This document shows, piece after piece, positions 1 through 7,892 of a DNA stretch of 60,571 nucleotides. The notes beneath the pieces were generated by a model. The model was given only the letters and a program-made list of their open reading frames with translations. It was not told the origin of the DNA and made no database searches. Within the stretch, counting starts at the first letter, position 1, and each line of letters opens with the position of its first letter. The stretch covers positions 1 through 60,571 of the forward strand of contig NZ_CALXRM010000012.1 in assembly GCF_944390845.1 (NCBI RefSeq), given 5' to 3'. The DNA is from an uncultured Brachyspira sp. (GTDB lineage: Bacteria; Spirochaetota; Brachyspiria; Brachyspirales; Brachyspiraceae). The translations under genes and the position numbers were made by a program.

Positions 1-1
1 A

Positions 2-55
2 GTTGAAAAACAATTAGAAATTATATATAATTTAGCACAAAAGGAGCTTTTTTAG
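2..55 (+). CDS. C-terminal end of an upstream gene (partial)
   Basis: An open frame enters from the left edge and ends at TAG 53-55, leaving 17 residues (ends QKELF). The composition is coding-like, but the fragment is too short to assign a family. The gene lies mostly outside the window. It could be a chance open frame. Confidence 0.35.
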   Translation, partial: VEKQLEIIYNLAQKELF

Positions 56-95
56 TTATCTAGGACAGCCCCAAAAAATATATTAATAAGAAAGA

Positions 96-328
96 GGGTG
101 GGAATGAAAGTAAGTTTTAAAACTTTATTTACATTTGCCCGCCCTTTATTCTTTATAATACATTTAAAAATTTTTGTTCTAATTTTCTTTATATCTAAAA
201 TAAAAAAGCATGCCCGCCCAAATTTTTATTATATTTATAATTTCTTTAACGCACGGTTAATGGATTTTTATTTATAATTAGAATTGTATTATTGATTGAT
301 TTATATTTATAATTTTGTTTTACGTGCG
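96..328. repeat. Family A element, copy 1 (left half plus junction hairpin)
   Basis: GC boxes in AT-rich DNA: GGGTGGG 96-102, CCCGCCC 138-144, CCCGCCC 213-219, CGCACG 250-255 and CGTGCG 323-328. The CGCACG-CGTGCG span is 79 bp. The 49-bp segment 96-144 is a hairpin centred on AAGTTTTAAAACTT and matches the junction of copies 4 and 5 in length. The mirrored right-hand boxes are absent. The inner pair is in reverse orientation relative to copies 5 and 6. It lies just beyond the stop codon of the minus-strand gene that ends at 379. Confidence 0.8.
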
Positions 329-378
329 GTTAAGAATATAAATAGGGAGGAACTTTAAAAAAATCCCTCCCCAAAGTG

Positions 379-951
379 TTAATAAAACTCTACGGAATTT
401 ATTGAATTGGCAATATTATACAAAGAGTCATACTCATTGTCTAATGGAAATGTATAATTTAATACAAGATAATTTGAATGTTTCGATTCAAATATTACAT
501 AAAATAAAATGGTATCATCTAATTTTATCTTATATTGTATATTCTTATTTCCATTAACATAAAAATAGTCTTTTAATATATTGTTTTGATGCTCCATACT
601 GTTTAAGTTTATAAGTTTTTTTAAAGAATCTTTTTCAGCTTTCATATAACCTACTAAACATGTTGTTTGAGTATTTTCTTCTAAAAATATACTTTCTATA
701 TTATATAAATCTTTAGCATATCCTGTATTTTCTATTATATAATTTTTTTCTTTTTCTGATAATTTGATAGCATTATTCAAAGGTATAAGTTTTGCTTTTA
801 TTAATTGTATATCATGTTTATTATTGTATGATATATTATTTCCAAAACTTAATTTCTTGAAATTTATATCTTTATCAGAAAATATATCATTATTAACATT
901 ATTGGAGCATGAAATTAAAAATAGTGTTAATATAAAATATAGTGTTTTCAT
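379..951 (-). CDS. Hypothetical lipoprotein, 190 aa
   Basis: The N-terminus MKTLYFILTLFLISCS is a lipoprotein signal peptide with lipobox LISC, so the mature protein should be lipid-anchored at Cys15 and exported. The rest is polar, Asn/Lys-rich and without a motif I recognise; alternating hydrophobic stretches suggest a beta-rich fold. It lies 12 nt downstream of the Bor-like lipoprotein gene on the same strand, so the two are probably one transcript. No good Shine-Dalgarno sequence precedes its ATG, which suggests coupled translation. A GGGAGG...CCTCCC hairpin at about 343-374 lies just past the stop and may help end the transcript. Function unknown. Confidence 0.75.
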   Translation of the reverse strand: MKTLYFILTLFLISCSNNVNNDIFSDKDINFKKLSFGNNISYNNKHDIQLIKAKLIPLNNAIKLSEKEKNYIIENTGYAKDLYNIESIFLEENTQTTCLVGYMKAEKDSLKKLINLNSMEHQNNILKDYFYVNGNKNIQYKIKLDDTILFYVIFESKHSNYLVLNYTFPLDNEYDSLYNIANSINSVEFY

Positions 952-963
952 TTTTGTGTTTTA

Positions 964-1251
964 TTATTTTCTTACAGTTACAGTTCTGCTTGTAAAACCA
1001 AGTATTCCGGTAAGCAAGTTAATAAAGAAATCTCCAGCATTACTTCTAGTGTATATTTCATAATTTTCAGCATTGCCGGCTAGTCTTTCAATATCAACAT
1101 CATTCATAGGTACTGCTCCCCAGAGGGCATACCATTGTTTTCTTGTTACAGTGACTCCTGTTTGCGGACCATTTCCGATTAAATGCCTATGCTGAGCACA
1201 GGATAAGGCAAATATTGAAACAGCCAACAGTAAAACTATAAATTTCATCAT
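964..1251 (-). CDS. Bor-like small lipoprotein, 95 aa
   Basis: A signal peptide with lipobox ALSC gives a short lipoprotein with Cys18 as lipid attachment site. The layout resembles the lambda Bor/Iss lipoprotein family: a Trp/Tyr-containing beta segment, the AEN motif, and a C-terminal FINLLTGILGFTSRTVTV segment like FVNGLLGFITLGIYTP in Bor. In phage lambda, Bor is an outer-membrane lipoprotein linked to serum resistance; that role is not shown here. The start is fixed by AAGGAG six bases upstream. A TTGACA-like promoter and the 13-bp palindrome at 1291-1303 lie upstream. It probably heads a two-gene transcript with the lipoprotein gene at 379-951. Confidence 0.65.
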   Translation of the reverse strand: MMKFIVLLLAVSIFALSCAQHRHLIGNGPQTGVTVTRKQWYALWGAVPMNDVDIERLAGNAENYEIYTRSNAGDFFINLLTGILGFTSRTVTVRK

Positions 1252-1290
1252 AAAAAGCTCCTTAAGTATTATTGATTTTCACCTACATAG

Positions 1291-1330
1291 TGAACATTGT
1301 TCAGTTTAACATAATAAGCATGTTTGTCAA
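1291..1330 (-). promoter_or_regulatory. Candidate promoter with overlapping palindrome
   Basis: Reading the minus strand, TTGACA (1330-1325) is followed after 16 bp by TAAACT (1308-1303, 4/6 to TATAAT). The perfect palindrome TGAACATTGTTCA (1291-1303) overlaps the end of the -10 region, where a repressor could act on the Bor-like lipoprotein gene starting at 1251. Sequence match only. Confidence 0.4.
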
Positions 1331-1545
1331 TGAAAAACACTAAAAATAAAACATGAATACTAATTTGTTCACTTTGCTTATTAGTAAATAATCTTAATAA
1401 AAATTAATTAATAATTTTGTAAAAATTGATTACATATTTTTATAAAATTATTATATTTTTAATATAAAGATGTGATAAACAGTTACAATAAAAATTGATT
1501 GTATCACATATAATCCAATATAATTTTTTATAATGGAGGTAAATT

Positions 1546-1680
1546 ATGGCAAATTTTGTAAATTATAATTTTTATTTTTTCACAGATAAAGACTATGCAT
1601 TGTTACTTAAAGAGTATAATGAAATCATTCGGAAAAGTTTTAAATCAGATGCAGGTAATAAAAATATTAGTACTTCATAA
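1546..1680 (+). CDS. Small protein or gene remnant, 44 aa
   Basis: An ATG preceded by TGGAGGT with 5-nt spacing opens a 44-codon frame beginning MANFVNYNFYFFTDKDYALL and ending at TAA 1678-1680. The ribosome-binding site is among the best in the region, which argues for real translation now or in the past. The frame ends 11 bp before an inverted-repeat element (1691-1832), so it may be the surviving 5' end of a longer gene. An inverted repeat (GTGATA...TATCAC, about 1472-1506) precedes it. No family recognised. Confidence 0.4.
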   Translation: MANFVNYNFYFFTDKDYALLLKEYNEIIRKSFKSDAGNKNISTS

Positions 1681-1690
1681 TAGTTTTTAT

Positions 1691-1832
1691 ATGAAACAAA
1701 ATCAATGATAATGGTAGCGTAGCATTTAAATTTACGATTAACTTTTCTATTATCTGTATTACAACTCATAACACTTTCAAAAGACATCATATTTATAAGT
1801 TTTAATAAAATGCTTCATTGATTTTGTTTCAT
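1691..1832. repeat. 142-bp MITE-like element with perfect 18-bp inverted ends
   Basis: ATGAAACAAAATCAATGA (1691-1708) is repeated as its exact reverse complement at 1815-1832. A second nested pair, AGCATTT (1721-1727) and AAATGCT (1808-1814), lies inside. The interior carries no convincing gene. It could be a miniature transposable element or a long hairpin. No target duplication is obvious. The remaining DNA between 1260 and 1545 shows nothing beyond the promoter and inverted repeat noted. Confidence 0.5.
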
Positions 1833-1834
1833 AA

Positions 1835-1867
1835 AAAAGAGAAATATTATAAAAATACTTCTCTTTT
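1835..1867 (-). terminator. Hairpin terminator after the transaldolase gene
   Basis: AAAAGAGAAATATT (1835-1848) pairs with AATACTTCTCTTTT (1854-1867), with one mismatch. On the minus strand the stem is followed by TTAT. It lies about 40 bp past the transaldolase stop. Confidence 0.5.
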
Positions 1868-1907
1868 ATAAGCGAAAAAAATTATTGAAAATCAGATACG
1901 TATAAAA

Positions 1908-2561
1908 TTATTTACCAAATACTGCTTCATAATCTTTTTTGAATTTTTCAATACCTTGATCAGTTAATGGGTGTTTAGTCATTTGAAGTATAACACTGTA
2001 TGGAACAGTAGCAATATCAGCACCAGCTAAAGCACATTCAGTAACATGAATAGGGTGGCGTACACTTGCAGAAATAATTTCAGTTTCTATAGCATGAGTA
2101 GCAAAGATTTCAGAAATAGTTCTTATAAGTTCAAGTCCGTCCATTGATATATCGTCAAGTCTTCCTATGAAAGGTGAAACATAAGTAGCACCAGCTCTTG
2201 CAGCAAGTAATGCCTGATTAGCAGAGAATATTAAAGTAACATTAGTTTTAATTCCTTCTTTAGAAAGAACTTTTACAGCTTTTAATCCTTCATCAGTCAT
2301 AGGAATTTTAACTACCATGTTTTTATGTATTTTAGCTATTTCTCTAGCTTCTGCTATCATATCTTCAGCTTTAACAGTAGTAGCTTTAACTTCACCAGAT
2401 ATAGGGCCGTCAACAATAGTAGTAATTTCTTCTATAGTTTTTTTAAAATCTCTTCCTTCTTTAGCTATTAAAGATGGATTAGTAGTAACACCGCAAATAA
2501 CACCCATATCATTAGCTTTTCTAATTTCATCAACATTTGCTGTATCTATGAAAAATTTCAT
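1908..2561 (-). CDS. tal: Transaldolase, TalC/MipB type, 217 aa
   Basis: This is a single-domain (beta/alpha)8 transaldolase of the short, FSA-like subfamily that moves dihydroxyacetone units between sugar phosphates in the non-oxidative pentose phosphate pathway. The Schiff-base Lys is K85 in VVKIPMT. Other family blocks are FIDTAN at the N-terminus, [24 protein letters not shown] and PFIGRLDD. Glu57 in ISGEV and Phe131 match transaldolases; fructose-6-phosphate aldolases have Gln and Tyr there. Length is typical. AAGGAG precedes the ATG with good spacing. It is a monocistronic cytoplasmic enzyme gene, with a hairpin at 1835-1867 downstream. Confidence 0.93.
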   Translation of the reverse strand: MKFFIDTANVDEIRKANDMGVICGVTTNPSLIAKEGRDFKKTIEEITTIVDGPISGEVKATTVKAEDMIAEAREIAKIHKNMVVKIPMTDEGLKAVKVLSKEGIKTNVTLIFSANQALLAARAGATYVSPFIGRLDDISMDGLELIRTISEIFATHAIETEIISASVRHPIHVTECALAGADIATVPYSVILQMTKHPLTDQGIEKFKKDYEAVFGK

Positions 2562-2652
2562 TTAAAAGTCTCCTTAAATAATTTATTTTTGAATGTTATT
2601 ATATATCTTAGAGTATATTTTATCAATAAAAAATATGAATTACTTTTAAATA

Positions 2653-4824
2653 TTATTTATTAGTTAAATCTTCTATTAAATCATAATAATGCTTTTTGCC
2701 TTGAAAAATATCCTGAGATAATATTTTTTGAGCATTTTCATATTTATATATTTCTGAATCTTTGCTAATATCATTTTCTAAAATTAATGTATCATTTGTA
2801 ATTTTATAAAATTGATGATATGTACTTATTAGTCCGTCAATTTCTTCTTTATAAAGTAAAGATATAACACTATTTTGATAATTAGTAACTCCTGCATTTA
2901 CAGCTATGAACATAGGTATATTTTCAGGGACAAAATTATTAGGTGCTTTATATGCTCCATTAGTACCGTCCCAAATTAATATAGGATTTGGAGTATTATC
3001 ATTTAAAAAGCTATTTTTTATATCATTATCCATAGAAGAATTTTCTATTATTCCTCTTAAGTATGGATACAAATGGTCATGTTTAAATATGATCAATGCA
3101 TTAGGAGAATAATCAAGTATAATGTCTCTTATTTTAATTATTTCCATTGCAGTAATAACAGAATTATCCATAGTTTCAATTAAATTATATACATTTTTCT
3201 TATCTATAAGAGAGAAGAAATTATTGTTATTTTTTATAATATTAAAGTCATTTTTTATATGTGATTCTGTATGTCCTAGTAATGTAAAACCATATAAAAA
3301 TACAGGTTTATCAAAATTATTAATATTTGTACTTAGGTAAGCATCAATATTTGTTGTTCCAATATTAAATATGATATTTTCAAAGCCTATAGCAGGTAGA
3401 AAGTTAGCTAAATTATATGAATTTATAGCTTCTTCCAATGCTGTAGTGCTATATCCATTTTTTGAAAGTAAATCAGGTAATGTGTATTCTAGTAAATTAT
3501 TTTTAGGCTGATTTTTTTGATATAGAGGACTTGATCCGGTGAGTCCTGCAAGTCTTGCATAAAAACTTCCGTTTCCAGTATTGGGACCAATTTTTCTAGA
3601 ATTATTAGCCCAATCTCTATATTCTTTTGGAAAAGGGTCTTTATCAAAGAGATTAGTAAAGTGAGAATAATCATAAAAAGACTCTAGAAATATTATAAAT
3701 ATATCTCTTTTATCAAAATTGTTTTGCAATTTTAAATTTGAATAATTTCTTTTTTCTTCTTGACTTTTTAAGATATTTAAAGCATTTAGTACTTCATTTT
3801 TTGAATGTCTTTTGTTATTAGATCTATCATAATTGATTCTATAATTAATAGTATCTATAATTCCATTTTCATTTGCTTTATTTGCAAAATTATTCCAAGC
3901 GATATTAACATCGCCTTTTCTAAAAAATACACCATATATAATAATTATTATCATTACAATCATTACTATAGAAGTACTTTTTTTCATCTTTAATAAATTA
4001 TAAATTGATAGTCCTATTAATAATATAATAACTGAAAAGTAAATTAAACTGCTTAATATTATTAATATTCTTATCCAAAAAGATGATACTGCTATCAATG
4101 AAGGATATAAAGTAGGTATATCTCTAAATAATAGTATACTATTTTGGAAAGTTAATCCTAATGGCTGTATAACAAAAAATGATAGTATATTTATTATTTC
4201 AAATAATAGTGTATATAATATTTTTTTATTTAAAAGATTAAAAGCTATAGTCAAAAATATATATGATAAAAGTATATCAGCATAATGATATCTTATTACC
4301 ATAATTGAAAATTGTTTAAGTATTATTGGCAGTAACAAATAAATAGAACTATTTATTAAAAGCAGCAATATATAATATTTATAATTTCTTTTTATATTTG
4401 GTATTATATAAAGATATAAAACAGGGAATATAAATAAGAATAATATAGATAATATAATAACATTTTTTTTCAGTTTTAATTTGTATTGTATATCTATTTT
4501 GTCATCGGGTTTTAATTCATTATTGTCAGATGATAAAGTGGCAAAAGGTGTACCATTATCATCTTTAGCAGTGAATATATTTTCAGTTTCATTTTTAAAA
4601 TATGGGTATACTCCATATATATCACTATGTCTGAATATTTTATTATTATAATAATTTATTTTGCAATTATAATAATTATCTAATATTTTATCAAATTCTG
4701 ATAGGTATCCAGTTCTTTCTATATTTCCTAATAATGATAAAGATATTAATCCTAATAATATAACAGATACTACAATAGAATATATTATAATAAATTTTTT
4801 ATGTTTTTGAAATATGGAATGCAT
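2653..4824 (-). CDS. Membrane sulfatase/LTA-synthase-fold phosphotransferase-like protein, 723 aa
   Basis: A first membrane helix near residues 12-33 is followed by a periplasmic loop (about 35-115), then several membrane helices (about 118-300), then a C-terminal catalytic-type domain of about 350 residues. That domain begins with DIFIIFLESFYDYS. It contains NTGNGSFYARLAGLTGSSP, where a Ser/Thr would be the nucleophile by analogy with LtaS, plus GFTLLGHTESH and a metal-site-like IIFKHDHLYPYL. These match the alkaline-phosphatase superfamily layout of LTA synthases and OpgB-type phosphoglycerol transferases. The substrate is unknown; a lipid, glycan or LOS phosphate group is plausible. AGAGGT precedes the ATG. 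It is paralogous to, and 127 bp downstream of, the gene at 4952-7351. Confidence 0.72.
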   Translation of the reverse strand: MHSIFQKHKKFIIIYSIVVSVILLGLISLSLLGNIERTGYLSEFDKILDNYYNCKINYYNNKIFRHSDIYGVYPYFKNETENIFTAKDDNGTPFATLSSDNNELKPDDKIDIQYKLKLKKNVIILSILFLFIFPVLYLYIIPNIKRNYKYYILLLLINSSIYLLLPIILKQFSIMVIRYHYADILLSYIFLTIAFNLLNKKILYTLLFEIINILSFFVIQPLGLTFQNSILLFRDIPTLYPSLIAVSSFWIRILIILSSLIYFSVIILLIGLSIYNLLKMKKSTSIVMIVMIIIIIYGVFFRKGDVNIAWNNFANKANENGIIDTINYRINYDRSNNKRHSKNEVLNALNILKSQEEKRNYSNLKLQNNFDKRDIFIIFLESFYDYSHFTNLFDKDPFPKEYRDWANNSRKIGPNTGNGSFYARLAGLTGSSPLYQKNQPKNNLLEYTLPDLLSKNGYSTTALEEAINSYNLANFLPAIGFENIIFNIGTTNIDAYLSTNINNFDKPVFLYGFTLLGHTESHIKNDFNIIKNNNNFFSLIDKKNVYNLIETMDNSVITAMEIIKIRDIILDYSPNALIIFKHDHLYPYLRGIIENSSMDNDIKNSFLNDNTPNPILIWDGTNGAYKAPNNFVPENIPMFIAVNAGVTNYQNSVISLLYKEEIDGLISTYHQFYKITNDTLILENDISKDSEIYKYENAQKILSQDIFQGKKHYYDLIEDLTNK

Positions 4825-4951
4825 TTTAACCTCTATTTTTATCGATAAAAAATAATTTTATAGGAATAATTATATTTGATATTTTTATTTATAAATTAAA
4901 TATGTACGTACAATATTATAGCACAAAAGAGTATATAGTCAATTATATGTA

Positions 4952-7351
4952 TTATTTATTAGTAATATCTTTGATCAAGTTATAATAATGCTTTTTGCCT
5001 TGAAAAATATCCTGGGATAAAATTCTTTGAGCATTCTCATATTCAAATATTGTGAGATTTGATACTTCACTTTGATCTATAGAGGAATCATTTGTAGTAT
5101 AGTAGAATTTATTATAAGTGCTTATTGTATCTTCAATTTTTTCTTTATACAGTAAAGATATAACACTATTTGTATAATCAATATTTAAATTAACTGCTAT
5201 AAATAATGGTATATTTTCCGGAGTGAAATTTTCATTTGCTTTATATGCTCCGTTAGTACCGTCCCAAATTAAAATAGGTGAAGGCTTATAATCATTTAAA
5301 AAGTTCTGTTTTATTTTTTCATCTAATTTTGAACGCTCTATTATAGCTTTTAAATAAGGGTATAAATGATCATGTTTAAATATTATAATAGCATTTGGAG
5401 AATGTTTTAATATTGTATCTCTTATTTCTATAATATTTAAAGCAGTCATTGCAGAGTTATCAAGAGTTTCTATTATATGAAGTTTATCATTTCCTTCAAA
5501 ATTATCTAAAAACTTTTTATTATTATCAGCTATATTTAAATCATTCGATAAATGTGAATCAGTATGTCCTAATATTGTAAATCCGGCAGCAAATACAGGA
5601 GTTGCTAAATTTGAAATATTGGTGCTTAAATAGGTGTTGATATTAGTAGTACCAAGTCCGAATATTTGAGATTTAAATCCTATAGAAGGGTAGAATGTTT
5701 TTAAATTATAAGTGTTCAATGCTTCTTCTAAAGCTATAGTATAATATCCATTTTTTGAAAGTAAATCCGGAAGTGTATTTTCTATTTTTTCTGATTGAGT
5801 TTTTGGATAAAGAGGACTTGAGGCAGTAAGACCTGCAAGTCTTGCATAGAAGCTTCCATTGTTAACATTAGGTGCTATTTTCCTAGAATTATTTGCCCAT
5901 TTTCTATATTCTTTAGTGAATGGATCTTTTTGAAATAGCTTTGAAAAATGTGAGTAATCATAGAAGGATTCTAAAAATATTAAGTATACATCTCGTTTAA
6001 AACTATTTTTAAGGTTTTCAATTTTTACTAAATTATTTGTTATAGTATTTTCAACATTGCTTGCTACATTAGGATAATTATTTTTTAATATATTTATATA
6101 ATCATAATCTATTTTTTCATTGTTATATATAAAATTTGTATCCAATTGATTACTTAAAATTGAAATGTTTAATTTTTCAAGTTTTTCAATTTCATTAAAA
6201 ATATTTTTTGTTGATTTTAAATAAAGTGCTGATACATCTCTTTTTAACTGATACTCTTTTAATAAATCGATAGAATTTGAAACGAGTTCTTTACTTGGTT
6301 TTATTTCGTTTAACCTATCATAATTTATTCTATAGTTAATAGTATTTATTATACCTTTCCTATTGGCATTTCTTACAAAATCAATGCTCCATATATCTAT
6401 ATTTTTTGGATTGAAAAATAAATAAAATGCTATAAATATAATAGAAGCACTCATAACTAAAGCTGCTATTTTGCTTTTCTCTTTAAACATCTTGTATATA
6501 TTGTATATAAATAGTGCTATCAATAATATTATAACAGCGAAATATATTATACTTACAGTTATAGTTATGATTTTCAAATGTATAGGAAGTACTGTAATAA
6601 GTGAAGCATAAAGATTTGGAATATCAGAAAATAGTATAACCATATTAAGTACAGTTAAACTTATTGACTCTATTACAAAAAATGAAAATATTGATATAAC
6701 ACAAAATGAGACAGTTAATATCATTTTTATATTTTTATTCTTTATAATAGGATAATACTCAAGTAAATTATATGCTATCATTGTAAACATATAAGTATAC
6801 AAGAAGTCGTATATATTAAATTGAAGCTTCATCATAGAACATGAAGGCATTATTAATTTTGTTACTAGAATATAAAGCAAGCTATTTAATATAAGAAATA
6901 ATATATATGCTTTATAGTTTGATATTATATTTGGCATTATATATTGATAAAGTATAGGGAAAAGTATTATCAAAAATAATAAGAATAACAGCACTTCTTT
7001 TTTTATTTTTAATTTGTATTTTATATTTTCTATTTTATCATTTTCTTTTAATTGTATGCTGTTATCATCAAGCACTAAATTACCATAGAAACTTCCGCTC
7101 CATCTTATATTAGTAACATGATTCGGCATTTCATTTGTATTTGGAGTTACTCTATATATTTGATTATTTTTAAATATGCTGCTTTCAAATTTTAACTGGA
7201 AATAGTATTTATTTTCTAATATATGATTGAAATTTGATAAATATCCTTTTCTTTCAATATTTCCAAGTATTGTGAAAGTAATGAAAAAGATAATTATTAA
7301 ACTTATAAATATTAAATATGATATTATAAAAGTTTTTTTATTTTGCTTCAT
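4952..7351 (-). CDS. Paralogous membrane sulfatase/LTA-synthase-fold protein, 799 aa
   Basis: Same architecture as its neighbour: an N-terminal helix (about 8-30), a short outer loop, a multi-helix block (about 120-310), then an alkaline-phosphatase-like domain with DVYLIFLESFYDYS, NNGSFYARLAGLTASSP, GFTILGHTDSH and IIFKHDHLYPYL. The two end almost identically (NAQRILSQDIFQGKKHYY... against NAQKILSQDIFQGKKHYY...). This copy is 76 residues longer because of an extra segment at about 375-450, between the membrane block and the catalytic domain; it is polar and coiled-coil-like. No Shine-Dalgarno sequence is visible before its ATG. This is a tandem duplication with divergence; the two may act on different acceptors. 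The substrate cannot be read from sequence. Confidence 0.72.
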   Translation of the reverse strand: MKQNKKTFIISYLIFISLIIIFFITFTILGNIERKGYLSNFNHILENKYYFQLKFESSIFKNNQIYRVTPNTNEMPNHVTNIRWSGSFYGNLVLDDNSIQLKENDKIENIKYKLKIKKEVLLFLLFLIILFPILYQYIMPNIISNYKAYILFLILNSLLYILVTKLIMPSCSMMKLQFNIYDFLYTYMFTMIAYNLLEYYPIIKNKNIKMILTVSFCVISIFSFFVIESISLTVLNMVILFSDIPNLYASLITVLPIHLKIITITVSIIYFAVIILLIALFIYNIYKMFKEKSKIAALVMSASIIFIAFYLFFNPKNIDIWSIDFVRNANRKGIINTINYRINYDRLNEIKPSKELVSNSIDLLKEYQLKRDVSALYLKSTKNIFNEIEKLEKLNISILSNQLDTNFIYNNEKIDYDYINILKNNYPNVASNVENTITNNLVKIENLKNSFKRDVYLIFLESFYDYSHFSKLFQKDPFTKEYRKWANNSRKIAPNVNNGSFYARLAGLTASSPLYPKTQSEKIENTLPDLLSKNGYYTIALEEALNTYNLKTFYPSIGFKSQIFGLGTTNINTYLSTNISNLATPVFAAGFTILGHTDSHLSNDLNIADNNKKFLDNFEGNDKLHIIETLDNSAMTALNIIEIRDTILKHSPNAIIIFKHDHLYPYLKAIIERSKLDEKIKQNFLNDYKPSPILIWDGTNGAYKANENFTPENIPLFIAVNLNIDYTNSVISLLYKEKIEDTISTYNKFYYTTNDSSIDQSEVSNLTIFEYENAQRILSQDIFQGKKHYYNLIKDITNK

Positions 7352-7457
7352 TTTGATAATTTTACTTTTTGATTTTAATATTATAACAGTAATGTTTATT
7401 GAAAGTTAAATTAAATTTTGCGATGTACATTGGGCATAATATAAATATTTTAATAAA

Positions 7458-7803
7458 TAGTATATACCTAAACAACTATATTTTGTCAAAAATAAATTTA
7501 TATTTTTTTTGATATCTGGGGCTTTGCCCCAGACCCCACTTCTTTTGCGACCGAAGGGAGTACCTTTAGGTATGCCACAAAGAAGCTATATCCTCGACAG
7601 GCTCGGATACGCTTCGCGAAAGGCTACATTTTGGCTTTAATTTAATAAATTATTTTACATGTAAGACAATTTTAGTATGATTTAGTACTAATTTTATACT
7701 TGCACTTTTTGCAACTTTGACGAAGTCCGCAGAGCGTGTGCGGCGGGAAAAAGTTGAATAAAAAATTGACAAACTTAAAAATTCTTAGTATATACCTAGA
7801 CAA
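7458..7803 (+). repeat. Family B repeat, copy B1 (346 bp)
   Basis: This is a GC-richer island in AT-rich DNA. It starts with TAGTATATACCTAAACAA (7458-7475), followed by a TATTTTGTCAAAAATAA block, and ends with TTAGTATATACCTAGACAA (7785-7803), so the ends are direct repeats. Inside are GGGGCTTTGCCCC (a hairpin near 7516), a GCGACCGAAGGGAGTACC block, CTCGACAGGCTCGGATACGC, ACATGTAAGAC, and GACGAAGTCCGC with GTGCGGCGGGAAAAAG. The same order recurs at 46400-46702 (reverse) and 60101-60532. Together with AT-rich flanks it fills the 540-bp gap 7352-7892, where I see no gene. Confidence 0.85.
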
Positions 7804-7892
7804 TTGCAATAAAAATATTTCAAATACTATATTTATAAATAATATAATACAAAAAGTAAAATACTATTTATAAATATAATTTTTTTTATTTT

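Noticed and set aside
764-1063. 99-codon plus-strand frame across the first two lipoprotein genes
   Set aside because: It is antisense to two lipoproteins with clear signal peptides and has no ribosome site.
1593-1790. 65-codon minus-strand frame over the MITE-like element
   Set aside because: No ribosome site, it crosses one arm of the inverted repeat, and it opposes the better-supported small frame at 1546-1680.
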